Source: Halomonas sp. (GTDB lineage Bacteria; Pseudomonadota; Gammaproteobacteria; Pseudomonadales; Halomonadaceae). From it: a stretch of DNA of 64,000 nucleotides. Below the pieces are notes generated by a model that was not told the DNA's origin, did no database searches, and saw only the letters and a list, made by a program, of their open reading frames with translations. Below, one piece after another: positions 23,749-31,565 of this stretch. The position numbers were made by a program, and so were the translations under genes. Within the stretch, counting starts at the first letter, position 1. Each line of letters begins with the position of its first letter. Location: contig NZ_JAFIFK010000088.1 of the NCBI RefSeq assembly GCF_020832045.1, positions 1 to 64,000 of the forward strand. The letters are read 5' to 3'.

Positions 23749-26085
23749 TTAGAGGGCCAGCACCAGCTTCTTGCCCTTGGCGCGTGAGCAACAGCTCATC
23801 AAGCGGTCCTGCCCGGCGCGTTCCGCGGCGGTTAACACCTTGTCACGGTGATCGATCTCGCCCTCTATCACCTCGACCTGGCAGGAGCCGCACAGCCCTT
23901 CCTCACAGTCGCTGGGCACATCGACGCCGGCGGTACGCAGCGCCTGCAGCAAGGTGCGATCCGGCGCTACCTCGACGACGAATTCGGAGTCGGCGAGTTC
24001 GACCTGGAAAGCGTGCTCCTTATCAGGATCGAGCAGCGCACCCTCGGCAGTGAAATGCTCCACGTGCAGGCTGCCCGCCGGCCAGTGAGTGGTGCCGGCC
24101 TCCAGCGCCGTGAGCAGCCGCTCCGGACCACAGGCGTAGAGCAGCGTGCCCGCGTCCGGCTCGGCAAGCAGGCAGGCGAGGTCGAGCCGCTGGTTTTCAT
24201 CTTTGGCATAACGCCGCAGCGCCTCGCCGTGGTCATGCTCGATCCGCTCGATGAAAGCCATACTGCCGCGGGAACGACCGGCGTAATGCAGCTCATAGGA
24301 CTTGCCCAGGCGCTTGAGCCGGTCGGCCATGGCCATGATCGGGGTGATGCCGATGCCCCCGGCGATCAACAGGTAGTGCTGCGCCGTTTCATCGAGGCGG
24401 AAGTGGTTCTTGGGCCCGCGCACGCGCAGCTCGACTCCCTCGCGCACCGCCTCATGCATCCAACGTGAGCCGCCACGACCGGCCTCCTCGTTCAGCACAG
24501 CAATGCGCCAGTCGCCGGACTCCGCCGGGCCGCATAGCGAATACTTGCGCGCCTCGCCGTTGGGCAGCACCACGTCGAGATGCGAGCCTGGCGTCCACGC
24601 CGGTAGATTCCGTCCGGCGGGGTCGACCAAGGTCACACCGAGTACGCCATCCGCCTCTGGCTCGGCACGAGTCACGCTAACTCGCCGCACGATACCGTGG
24701 GCGACCGGTGCTCCTACCGGGAAGTCGCGCTGGGCAGAGCGCACCCTTGGGTCGCGGCGTTCCGGGTTCTGCGCCGGGTCCCAGCGCACCCACAGGGCTT
24801 CGGGGCCACGGAAGGAGGTGTTGGGCAGAAAGGTGAACGCCTGTTCCTCGAGTTCCAGGTGCGGCAGGCGCCGTGTGAACTCCTCAAGGAAGATGCGCAT
24901 CTCCATGCGCCCCAGGTTCTTGCCCATGCACTGGTGGCTGCCGTAGCCGAAGGTCAGGTGGTCGACGGCATTATCGCGATAGATGTCGAGTTCGTCGGGA
25001 TTCTCGAAATGGGCCGGATCGTGATTGGCCGAGGCCGTCACCATCAGGATCTTGCCGCCCTCGGGGATGGCAACGCCACCCACCTCGACATCACGGGTGG
25101 CGATGCGCCGCCAGGCCACTACCGAGCCGGAATGACGCAGACACTCCTCCGCCGCAGCGGGGATCAGCTCTGGGTTATCGCATAGCTCGGCCCATACGGA
25201 AGGCCGTGAAAGCAGCTGGCGGAAAGCGTTGGCGGTGGCCAGGGCGGTGGTCTCGTGGGCAGCGACGATAATTGCCATCATCATCGAATGCAGGTAGTTG
25301 TCGGTCACCACGTCCGGCTTCTGGCGATTCTTCTCGATCATGTCGTACATCCAGCCGTGGCCGCTGGAGTGATTCTGCATCTTCTTGAGCACCTGACCCG
25401 AATACTGCCAGAACTTGCCGACACCCTCGGCCACCTCGACCTGCTGCTCGGGCGACGGGCGTCCCCAGGTATTCAGGGTATGGGCCACCGAGAAGCGGCG
25501 CAGCTGCTCCATGTCCTCCTCGGGTACGCCGAGGAAGTGCAGCGCGACCGTGAGCGGGACTTCCCAGAACATCTCGCCAACCAGGTCGGCGCGGCCATGG
25601 TCGATGATGGCGTCGAGCTTCTCACGTACCAGGCGTCGCACCATCGGTGCGTGGGCTTCCAGCGCTTCGGGAGAGAAGGCCTCGAGCAGCTCGCGTCGAC
25701 GGGCCATATGGGCCGGCTCGTCCTCGTTCACCAGTGTGCGGTTCATGCCGTAGTCATAGCGCTCGAGCACCGCCTGGGCCTCTCGGCTTGCCGGAGTGAT
25801 CTTCTCCAGGGCGATCGAGGGCGAAAAGGTAAGGTTATCGCGGAAGATCGCCTTGATATCGGCGTAGCGGCTCACGACCCAATAGCCGAGCTTGGGGCTG
25901 TAGAACACCGGCTCCTGATCGCGAGACCAGCGCAGCGCCTCGGCGGGGTCGATCTGGTAAGGGCGGTCAAAGGGGTCGAAGGTTGCCGCCTGGGGCGATA
26001 CGGGACACCCGTTGGGTGCCAGGGGCCGCTCTTCGGGGTTATGAAAAGGGCAGCCGCTTGCGGTGCGCCGAGTCGTTGAAGTCAT
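23749..26085 (-). CDS. self-sufficient cytochrome P450 (CYP116B-type fusion)
   Basis: A 778-residue class VII P450. Residues 1-435 are the haem domain: I-helix AAHETT (275-280), ExxR at E314-R317, haem loop FGYGSHQCMGKNLGR with Cys386. About 455-690 is an FMN/NADH phthalate-dioxygenase-type reductase (RKYSLCGP; AGGIGITPIMAMADRL). The C-terminus is a [2Fe-2S] ferredoxin with Cys727, 732, 735 and 765 or 766. Order and length match CYP116B enzymes such as P450RhF, which hydroxylate or dealkylate aromatic and aliphatic compounds with no separate redox partner. It heads a probable operon with an orphan TRAP binding protein and diverges from an IclR gene. The physiological substrate is unknown, but a carboxylated compound taken up by TRAP is likely. 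Confidence 0.93.
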   Translation of the reverse strand: MTSTTRRTASGCPFHNPEERPLAPNGCPVSPQAATFDPFDRPYQIDPAEALRWSRDQEPVFYSPKLGYWVVSRYADIKAIFRDNLTFSPSIALEKITPASREAQAVLERYDYGMNRTLVNEDEPAHMARRRELLEAFSPEALEAHAPMVRRLVREKLDAIIDHGRADLVGEMFWEVPLTVALHFLGVPEEDMEQLRRFSVAHTLNTWGRPSPEQQVEVAEGVGKFWQYSGQVLKKMQNHSSGHGWMYDMIEKNRQKPDVVTDNYLHSMMMAIIVAAHETTALATANAFRQLLSRPSVWAELCDNPELIPAAAEECLRHSGSVVAWRRIATRDVEVGGVAIPEGGKILMVTASANHDPAHFENPDELDIYRDNAVDHLTFGYGSHQCMGKNLGRMEMRIFLEEFTRRLPHLELEEQAFTFLPNTSFRGPEALWVRWDPAQNPERRDPRVRSAQRDFPVGAPVAHGIVRRVSVTRAEPEADGVLGVTLVDPAGRNLPAWTPGSHLDVVLPNGEARKYSLCGPAESGDWRIAVLNEEAGRGGSRWMHEAVREGVELRVRGPKNHFRLDETAQHYLLIAGGIGITPIMAMADRLKRLGKSYELHYAGRSRGSMAFIERIEHDHGEALRRYAKDENQRLDLACLLAEPDAGTLLYACGPERLLTALEAGTTHWPAGSLHVEHFTAEGALLDPDKEHAFQVELADSEFVVEVAPDRTLLQALRTAGVDVPSDCEEGLCGSCQVEVIEGEIDHRDKVLTAAERAGQDRLMSCCSRAKGKKLVLAL

Positions 26086-26176
26086 GATGCCCCCGCTGAG
26101 CTGTCGTGTTTCGTGGCTTTCATGGGCTGTGCTTTTGTTGGCTGTATTTTGATTGTTACTTTTATCGCACATACAA

Positions 26177-26191
26177 TGTCGTTTAACGACA
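26177..26191. promoter_or_regulatory. perfect 15-bp palindrome, likely IclR operator
   Basis: TGTCGTTTAACGACA: 7-bp arms around one central T. It lies in the roughly 200-bp region between the divergent P450 and IclR genes, 92 bp from the P450 start and 94 bp from the IclR start, so it can control both. The size fits IclR-family boxes. No second copy was noticed in this window. Confidence 0.6.
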
Positions 26192-26284
26192 CAGGCCTGA
26201 ACATAGGCAGTTTCGACGGTGACGTCAATCCCCGTCGGCTGCGCTACCATGCCCAGCCATTATCGACTCGAGGAATTCCGTTCG

Positions 26285-26962
26285 ATGGCCACCACCCTGC
26301 AAACACTGGATCGCGGCCTGCGCGCGCTCGAGATCATCGCCGAGCACGCCAAGGGGGTTAGCGTTGCCGAGTTAGCCGAGCAGCTGGACGTGCATCGCGC
26401 AATCGCCTACCGCATCGTCACCACCCTGGAGCAGCACGGGCTGGTGGTTCGCTCCGCCGAGGGCCCGCTGCGCCTGGGCGCGGGCATTTCGCTGCTGGCC
26501 TCACACTTCGAACCACAGCTGAGTGCGGTAGCCCAGCCGCTACTGCAAGCGCTGGCCAAGGCCACTCGGGCCACCGCCTTCATCTCGGTGGCCCAAGGCG
26601 AAGAGTGCGTGGTGATCCGGGTCGCGGAACCGGACGAAGGATTGCTGCGGGTCGGCTACAGGGTCGGCAGCCGCCATCCGCTGACGCAGGGTGCGGCGGG
26701 TATCGCCATCCTTGCCGGACGTGCGCCAAGCGAAGCCGACAACGAAGCGGTTCGCCAGGCGCGCAGCGATGGCTACAGCCTGACCCGCGGACAGCTTCAG
26801 CGCGGTGCCGTGGGAGTGGCCAGCCCCGCTGCCACCTCGCATTTCCGGACCGGCATCGAGGCCTGCGTTGGCGTAGTGGCAATGGACGACCTCGACACTG
26901 AACGGGCGATACGCGAAGTGAAGGCTCACGCACTACAGCTGGCGGAGCTGGTAGGCCGCTAA
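26285..26962 (+). CDS. IclR family transcriptional regulator
   Basis: A 225-residue IclR protein: winged HTH at about 8-60 (VSVAELAEQLDVHRAIAYRIVTT), effector domain about 75-220 with the family's HPLTQGAAGIAIL segment. It is at the short end of the family. The ATG at 26285 is about 10 bp after GAGGAA; two upstream in-frame ATGs (26219, 26252) are possible but would add residues unlike IclR. Its divergence from the self-sufficient P450 and the palindrome at 26177 make it the probable regulator of the P450-dctP operon and of itself. Whether it activates or represses is not visible. Confidence 0.88.
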   Translation: MATTLQTLDRGLRALEIIAEHAKGVSVAELAEQLDVHRAIAYRIVTTLEQHGLVVRSAEGPLRLGAGISLLASHFEPQLSAVAQPLLQALAKATRATAFISVAQGEECVVIRVAEPDEGLLRVGYRVGSRHPLTQGAAGIAILAGRAPSEADNEAVRQARSDGYSLTRGQLQRGAVGVASPAATSHFRTGIEACVGVVAMDDLDTERAIREVKAHALQLAELVGR

Positions 26963-27045
26963 ATGCACGTCATCACGCGAGTGAAGCCAGGCGCCGGTAG
27001 CGTTACACTACGGGCCACCCTTCGCTGCCACCTTCGAGGCCTTCG

Positions 27046-28074
27046 ATGAGTCCCCACCTGCTCTCCGTCGATTCCCTGTCCCGCGACCGCGTCGATCACC
27101 TGATGCGCGTCGCCGCCCGCATGGAGCCCATCGCACAGCGCCGTCAGGTAACGCGGGTGCTGGAAGGGGCCGTGCTCGGCAATCTGTTCTTCGAGGCCAG
27201 CACCCGTACCCGGGTGAGTTTCCACACCGCATTCTGCCGCCTGGGCGGCAGCGTGTGCGATACCACCGGCTTCACCTTCTCGTCGATGGCGAAGGGTGAG
27301 TCGCTCTACGACACCAGCCGGGTGATGAGCGGCTACTGCGACGCCATCGTCATGCGCCACCCCGATCAAGGTTCGGTGGCGGAGTTCGCCGCCGCCACCC
27401 ATGTGCCGGTGATCAACGGCGGCGACGGCCCCGGCGAACACCCCAGCCAGGCACTGCTCGATTTCTATACCATCGACAAGGAGTTCGCCCGTTTGGGCAA
27501 GCGGCTGGCCGACGCTCACGTGCTGCTGACCGGCGATCTCAAGTACGGCCGCACCGTGCATTCGCTGATCAAGCTGCTGTCGCTCTACGATCCCATGCGC
27601 ATCACCCTGGTAGCCCCGCCCGGGCTCGAGATGCCGAACTACCTGATCGATCTGGTCACCTCCCGAGGCCACCGCGTCGAAGAGCGCACCAGCCTGGCTG
27701 ACGATTACAGCGACGTCGACGTGGTCTACACCACCCGTATCCAGAAGGAGCGTTTCACCGCCGAGATGAGCGAAGGCTTCAGCCTGTCGCGAGATTTCAC
27801 CGTCGATCGCGCCTTCATGGACAAGCGCTGCGGCCGCGAAACCATCGTCATGCACCCGCTGCCCCGTGACAGCCGCCCGGATGCCAACGACCTCGACGTG
27901 GATCTCAACGGCGACCCACGCCTGGCGATCTTCCGCCAGACCGACAACGGCATTCCGGTGCGCATGGCGATTTTCGCCACCCTGCTTCAGGTGGACGATC
28001 TGATCGAGAAGGATCTGCGTCCGGTACGCTGGTTCGTGCCCGAGCGGGTCGGTGTGGACGACGGCACACTCTGA
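27046..28074 (+). CDS. pyrB: aspartate carbamoyltransferase catalytic subunit
   Basis: A 342-residue enzyme joining carbamoyl phosphate and aspartate in pyrimidine synthesis. The carbamoyl-phosphate loop S52-T-R-T-R56 is intact, as are NGGDGPGEHPSQALLDFYT and MHPLPRD. It is about 30 residues longer than the E. coli chain. No pyrI regulatory subunit, pyrR or pyrC-like gene is adjacent. In Pseudomonas pyrB lies with pyrR and ruvX-algH-tonB-gshB; here ruvX is 9.3 kb away with pyrB in the opposite orientation and a transport/Tm-1 cluster in between. I saw no attenuator upstream. Confidence 0.95.
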   Translation: MSPHLLSVDSLSRDRVDHLMRVAARMEPIAQRRQVTRVLEGAVLGNLFFEASTRTRVSFHTAFCRLGGSVCDTTGFTFSSMAKGESLYDTSRVMSGYCDAIVMRHPDQGSVAEFAAATHVPVINGGDGPGEHPSQALLDFYTIDKEFARLGKRLADAHVLLTGDLKYGRTVHSLIKLLSLYDPMRITLVAPPGLEMPNYLIDLVTSRGHRVEERTSLADDYSDVDVVYTTRIQKERFTAEMSEGFSLSRDFTVDRAFMDKRCGRETIVMHPLPRDSRPDANDLDVDLNGDPRLAIFRQTDNGIPVRMAIFATLLQVDDLIEKDLRPVRWFVPERVGVDDGTL

Positions 28075-28255
28075 CGATGCAGCCAACGCTGGGCCTCGCT
28101 ATGCTGTTCAGCAACGCGTAATGTGCGAAGCTGTGACGGTAGCCGCTGGCTGCCACTCTGACGACAAGGCTTCTTGGAGCCGACCACGCGAACGACATGC
28201 TCGAATAACAACGGCGTTGCCGCCCACGGCAACCGGTAGAAAGGAGATGTGACGC

Positions 28256-28903
28256 ATGACTCTGGAACGCGCTTACATACTGTTGGCGGTCTTCTACAGT
28301 GCCCTGGTGGCGATTGGCGCCATTGCCCTTCTGCTGGGCGGCGGTCCGCTCTGGGGAGTCGTAACGCTTCTGCTCGGTGCGCTGGTGGCTGCCGGCCTGT
28401 GGGGCCATACCTTGGGCAAGCCGGTCATGAACCCGCGCATGTGGCGCCCGCTGGCTGCAATTCTACTGGCCGGCTTCGTGCTGCAGCTGTTCGCCGTGTT
28501 CTCGCTTTCCCCCACGGGAGCCGAGCTCACCTGGCTGCTGACCGGCGCCATCTTTTCCATCTTGCCCGCCATCATGCTGTACCAGTATGGCGAACGGGAT
28601 CAGGAAGTGTGGGCCACACACGAGGAACGCGAGGGCGGTAAAATGCTCGGTGAACTGTTGACCCGCCAGCGTGAGCTGGTGCTGGAGAAGCAGGAAGCCG
28701 ACAGCCAGGCCACGGTCAGGCTGACCAAGGCGGGCGACACCTACCGCGCCAGCGTCACCCGCGGCCGCGGTGCCCATGTGGAGCGCTTCGAGGAGAGCTT
28801 CCACTGTCCGGCCACCCTGGCCTTCTTCGTGATCAAGTACACCTGCATTTCAGTGAACGACATAGCTGCCCAGTATGCCGAAGAGCGGGTACTGACCACC
28901 TGA
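28256..28903 (+). CDS. hypothetical membrane protein, four helices plus soluble tail
   Basis: I do not recognise this 215-residue protein. The first half has four likely membrane segments (about 6-28, 32-53, 65-84, 90-112). The second half is a soluble charged domain with SQATVRLTKAGDTYRASVTRG and a final segment HCPATLAFFVIKYTCIS. AAGGAG at 28241 gives a well-spaced ribosome-binding site, and a small hairpin (GTTGCCG/CGGCAAC, 28216-28233) sits just before it. It lies alone between pyrB and the ABC ATPase genes, with hairpins on both sides. Function is unknown. Confidence 0.7.
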   Translation: MTLERAYILLAVFYSALVAIGAIALLLGGGPLWGVVTLLLGALVAAGLWGHTLGKPVMNPRMWRPLAAILLAGFVLQLFAVFSLSPTGAELTWLLTGAIFSILPAIMLYQYGERDQEVWATHEEREGGKMLGELLTRQRELVLEKQEADSQATVRLTKAGDTYRASVTRGRGAHVERFEESFHCPATLAFFVIKYTCISVNDIAAQYAEERVLTT

Positions 28904-28940
28904 GCAATATCTCGCCCTAACGCTCAACTGCTCTGATTTT

Positions 28941-28969
28941 CCCACCGATGCGCGGCGCGCGTCGGTGGG
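28941..28969. terminator. hairpin after the membrane-protein gene
   Basis: CCCACCGA pairs with TCGGTGGG around a GC-rich interior that can pair further. It lies 38 bp past the stop at 28903. ATTCCT follows rather than a T run, so this is a weak or factor-dependent terminator at best. Confidence 0.4.
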
Positions 28970-29130
28970 ATTCCTGCGTAAAGAAAGTAAGTGTTGGCAT
29001 GTGTTTTTTGGACAGGCCCACGTGCACCGCGGCCATGGCCCTAAGCTTCATAAAGGCCAAGACTAGTGGTGGGCAGCACAACTCCGCCCGAGAGATCCGA
29101 CTCCAATAACAACATGACGCGGAGCACTCC

Positions 29131-29886
29131 ATGGCAGAAGCAATCATCGAGACCGCCAACCTGACCAAGAGCTTCAAGGGGTTCAAGGCGGTACATGATA
29201 TATCCATGCGCATCGAGGCCGGCACCATCCATGCCATGATCGGAGCCAACGGAGCAGGCAAAACCACCTGTTTCAATCTGCTCACCAAGTTTCTGGCACC
29301 TACGTCGGGAAAGATTCACTATCAGGGCCAGGACATTACCCAACTCAAACCGGATCAGATCGCGCGCCGTGGCATGGTTCGCTCGTTTCAGATCTCGGCC
29401 GTCTTCGGAAAGCTGAGCACGTTGGAGAACGTCAAACTGGCGCTTCAGCGGCAGCGCGGCGAATCCTTTGATTTTTGGCGCTCCCAGCGTCGCCTGGACT
29501 ATCAGCGCGAGCGGGCCATGGCTCTGCTCGAAGATGTCGGTCTGGAGGCATGGGCAGATACGCCTGCGGCTGAGTTGCCCTATGGCCGCAAGCGTGCGCT
29601 GGAGCTGGCCACCACCTTGGCTCTCGATCCGCAGGTCATGCTGCTCGACGAGCCACTTGCCGGCATGGGCACCGAAGACGTAGGCCGGACCGCCGAGCTC
29701 ATACGAAGCGTTGCAAGAGGCAGGACCGTACTGATGGTGGAGCATAACCTCGGCGTGGTAGCCGAACTTTGCGATCGCATCACCGTGCTGGCCCGCGGCG
29801 AAGTGCTGGTGGAAGGTGATTACGCCACGGTCTCCCAGGATGAGCGCGTCATAGAATCCTATATCGGAGGCGCCCGCCATGACTGA
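29131..29886 (+). CDS. ABC transporter ATPase, LivG type
   Basis: A 251-residue ATP-binding subunit of a branched-chain amino-acid-type (HAAT) importer. Walker A is GANGAGKTT. The signature region reads ELPYGRKRALELATTLA, so the LSGGQ site is replaced by the LPYGR form usual in LivG proteins. Walker B is VMLLDEPLAGM, and the H-loop is VEHNLG. It overlaps livF-type DNA by eight bases and is co-directional with the permease genes further on, but separated from them by a minus-strand AraC gene. The substrate is unknown; HAAT systems also carry amides, urea and aromatic acids. Confidence 0.92.
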   Translation: MAEAIIETANLTKSFKGFKAVHDISMRIEAGTIHAMIGANGAGKTTCFNLLTKFLAPTSGKIHYQGQDITQLKPDQIARRGMVRSFQISAVFGKLSTLENVKLALQRQRGESFDFWRSQRRLDYQRERAMALLEDVGLEAWADTPAAELPYGRKRALELATTLALDPQVMLLDEPLAGMGTEDVGRTAELIRSVARGRTVLMVEHNLGVVAELCDRITVLARGEVLVEGDYATVSQDERVIESYIGGARHD

Positions 29887-30607
29887 TGCCGCTGCTGAAC
29901 TCACACTCGAACCCATGCTCACCATCCGCGATCTGCACGCCTGGTATGGCGAGAGCCATGTGTTGCATGGCATCGACCTCGAGGTGCCTCCAGGGCAGGT
30001 CGTTACCCTACTGGGCCGCAACGGCGCCGGTAAATCCACGACATTGAAATCGATCATGGGCATCGTACCGCGGCGACGCGGCAGCATTCGTCTCCAGGGC
30101 ACCGAGACCATTGGCCTGCGCCCTTACCATATCGCTCGCCACGGTGTGGCCTTCTGCCCCGAGGACCGCGGCATCTACGCCACCCTAGACGTCAAGGAAC
30201 ACCTCGAGCTGCCGACGCGAGTCAATGACAGGGGGTTGAGCACAGCCCAAGCGCTTGACCTGTTTCCCAACCTGCGCGAAAGACTGCACAGCTCCGGCAC
30301 CAAGCTTTCCGGCGGCGAGCAACAGATGCTTGCCATCGCCCGTATCCTGCGCACCGGCGCCCCGCTGCTTCTACTCGACGAGCCCACCGAAGGGCTGGCG
30401 CCCAGCATCGTCGAGCAGATTGGTGGAATCATCAAGCAGCTGAAGTTGAAGGGTTACACCATTTTGCTGGTGGAACAGAACCTGCGCTTCGCCATGGACG
30501 TTGCCGATCAATTCTATCTGATCGATCACGGCCAAGTGGCCGCTCATTATGATCGGGCTGGCATCGTCAGAGAGGCGGACGCGCTACGGGCTCAGCTCGG
30601 CGTCTAG
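29879..30607 (+). CDS. ABC transporter ATPase, LivF type
   Basis: A 242-residue ATP-binding subunit partnering the LivG-type protein. Walker A is GRNGAGKST, the signature LSGGEQQMLAIAR, Walker B LLLLDEPTEGL, and the H-loop VEQNLR. The start overlaps the preceding gene by eight bases, so the two ATPases are made together. The gene ends five bases from the convergent AraC gene. It should act on the inner face of the membrane with the LivH/LivM-type permeases at 32867 and 33757. Confidence 0.92.
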   Translation: MTDAAAELTLEPMLTIRDLHAWYGESHVLHGIDLEVPPGQVVTLLGRNGAGKSTTLKSIMGIVPRRRGSIRLQGTETIGLRPYHIARHGVAFCPEDRGIYATLDVKEHLELPTRVNDRGLSTAQALDLFPNLRERLHSSGTKLSGGEQQMLAIARILRTGAPLLLLDEPTEGLAPSIVEQIGGIIKQLKLKGYTILLVEQNLRFAMDVADQFYLIDHGQVAAHYDRAGIVREADALRAQLGV

Positions 30608-30612
30608 CTGCG

Positions 30613-31458
30613 CTACTCCCGGTTACGCATACGAAAATGCGATGGAGAGACGCCGTTCATGCGCTTGAAGGTCTTGGAGAAGGCAAAGGGGCTTCGATAT
30701 CCCACCCTTTCCGCTATCTCCTCGACTGGGAGATTGCTGGTCGCCAGCAGATGAGTGGCGTGCTGCATGCGCAACTGCGTGAGCTGCTGCATCGGGCTGC
30801 GGCCAAAAACCTTGCGGCTGATGCGCCGTAAATGCTCAGTGCTGACATGGGCAATCTCCGCCATCTCTTCGATGGTCCACTGGCGTTCCAGTGTCGGCAT
30901 TACCGCCTCGAAGACGGCCACGATACGTGCATCACGACGCCACGGGTCGGCAAAGCGGGCTATGTAGCGCTCGATGGTATCGACCCACATGACACAGCTG
31001 GCTGCATCGGCCTTGCCATGAAACACCTCACTGTAAAGGCCCAGAATGGCGTACTTCATGGGCTCGGGGTCGAAGTGCTGCATGATCGGCGCGATGGTGC
31101 CCACCAATGAACGCGGAGCGCTCGGCAGATAGCGTAGCCAACAGTATTGCCAGCGGCTTTCCGGCACGGCATGGAAGGCGTGAAGCGCATGGGCCGGGGC
31201 GAAGGAAATCATGTTGCGCCGCATGGTGCACCATCGCCCATCGAGCAACATGCGCCCTTCACCGCCCAGAGAGCCATGGATGTACGCTCCGCTCAGACGG
31301 GTGCGAACGATACGGTACGGCACCGCGGCATCGCCTACCCCGACGTGCGAAATATGCCTCTGCGCCAGCACCGGGCTGTCTTCGGCACGCACGATCCATT
31401 GTCGGGTCTCGTCACCCACGATGTGTGTTTCGGATAGCTGTTCGTGTTCTGTAGCCAT
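30613..31458 (-). CDS. AraC family transcriptional regulator
   Basis: A 281-residue regulator with an N-terminal AraC-type cupin domain (about 20-150) and a C-terminal double HTH (about 185-280; WTIEEMAEIAHVSTEHLRRI and LPVEEIAERVGYRSPFAFSKTFKRM). The ATG at 31458 was chosen; the frame continues to a TTG at 31500 with no ribosome-binding site. It lies between the ATPase pair and the binding-protein/permease/enzyme genes and diverges from the latter, so it most likely controls the whole transport cluster in response to the imported compound. A 9-bp inverted repeat 53 bp apart in its promoter region may be its binding site. Confidence 0.9.
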   Translation of the reverse strand: MATEHEQLSETHIVGDETRQWIVRAEDSPVLAQRHISHVGVGDAAVPYRIVRTRLSGAYIHGSLGGEGRMLLDGRWCTMRRNMISFAPAHALHAFHAVPESRWQYCWLRYLPSAPRSLVGTIAPIMQHFDPEPMKYAILGLYSEVFHGKADAASCVMWVDTIERYIARFADPWRRDARIVAVFEAVMPTLERQWTIEEMAEIAHVSTEHLRRISRKVFGRSPMQQLTQLRMQHATHLLATSNLPVEEIAERVGYRSPFAFSKTFKRMNGVSPSHFRMRNRE

Positions 31459-31465
31459 GGCGTAA

Positions 31466-31527
31466 TTGCCCTGATTGGCCCTAACTGATAGTGATAGCAA
31501 AAAACAAGAACGTATGAGTCAGGGCAA
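31466..31527. promoter_or_regulatory. spaced inverted repeat, possible AraC site
   Basis: TTGCCCTGA at 31466-31474 and its exact reverse complement TCAGGGCAA at 31519-31527, 53 bp centre to centre (about five helical turns). It lies between the divergent AraC and binding-protein genes. The spacing would suit two protein units on one DNA face or a small loop. Confidence 0.4.
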
Positions 31528-31565
31528 AGTACAACAATAACTTCACAGAAGAACAGGAGAAAACT

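Noticed and set aside
29037-29045. TGGCCCTAA shared by the LivG-type gene leader (29037) and the AraC promoter (31476) as a common AraC site
   Set aside because: The same 9-mer also occurs at the tonB stop region near 38469, where no control is expected, so it is too weak to call.
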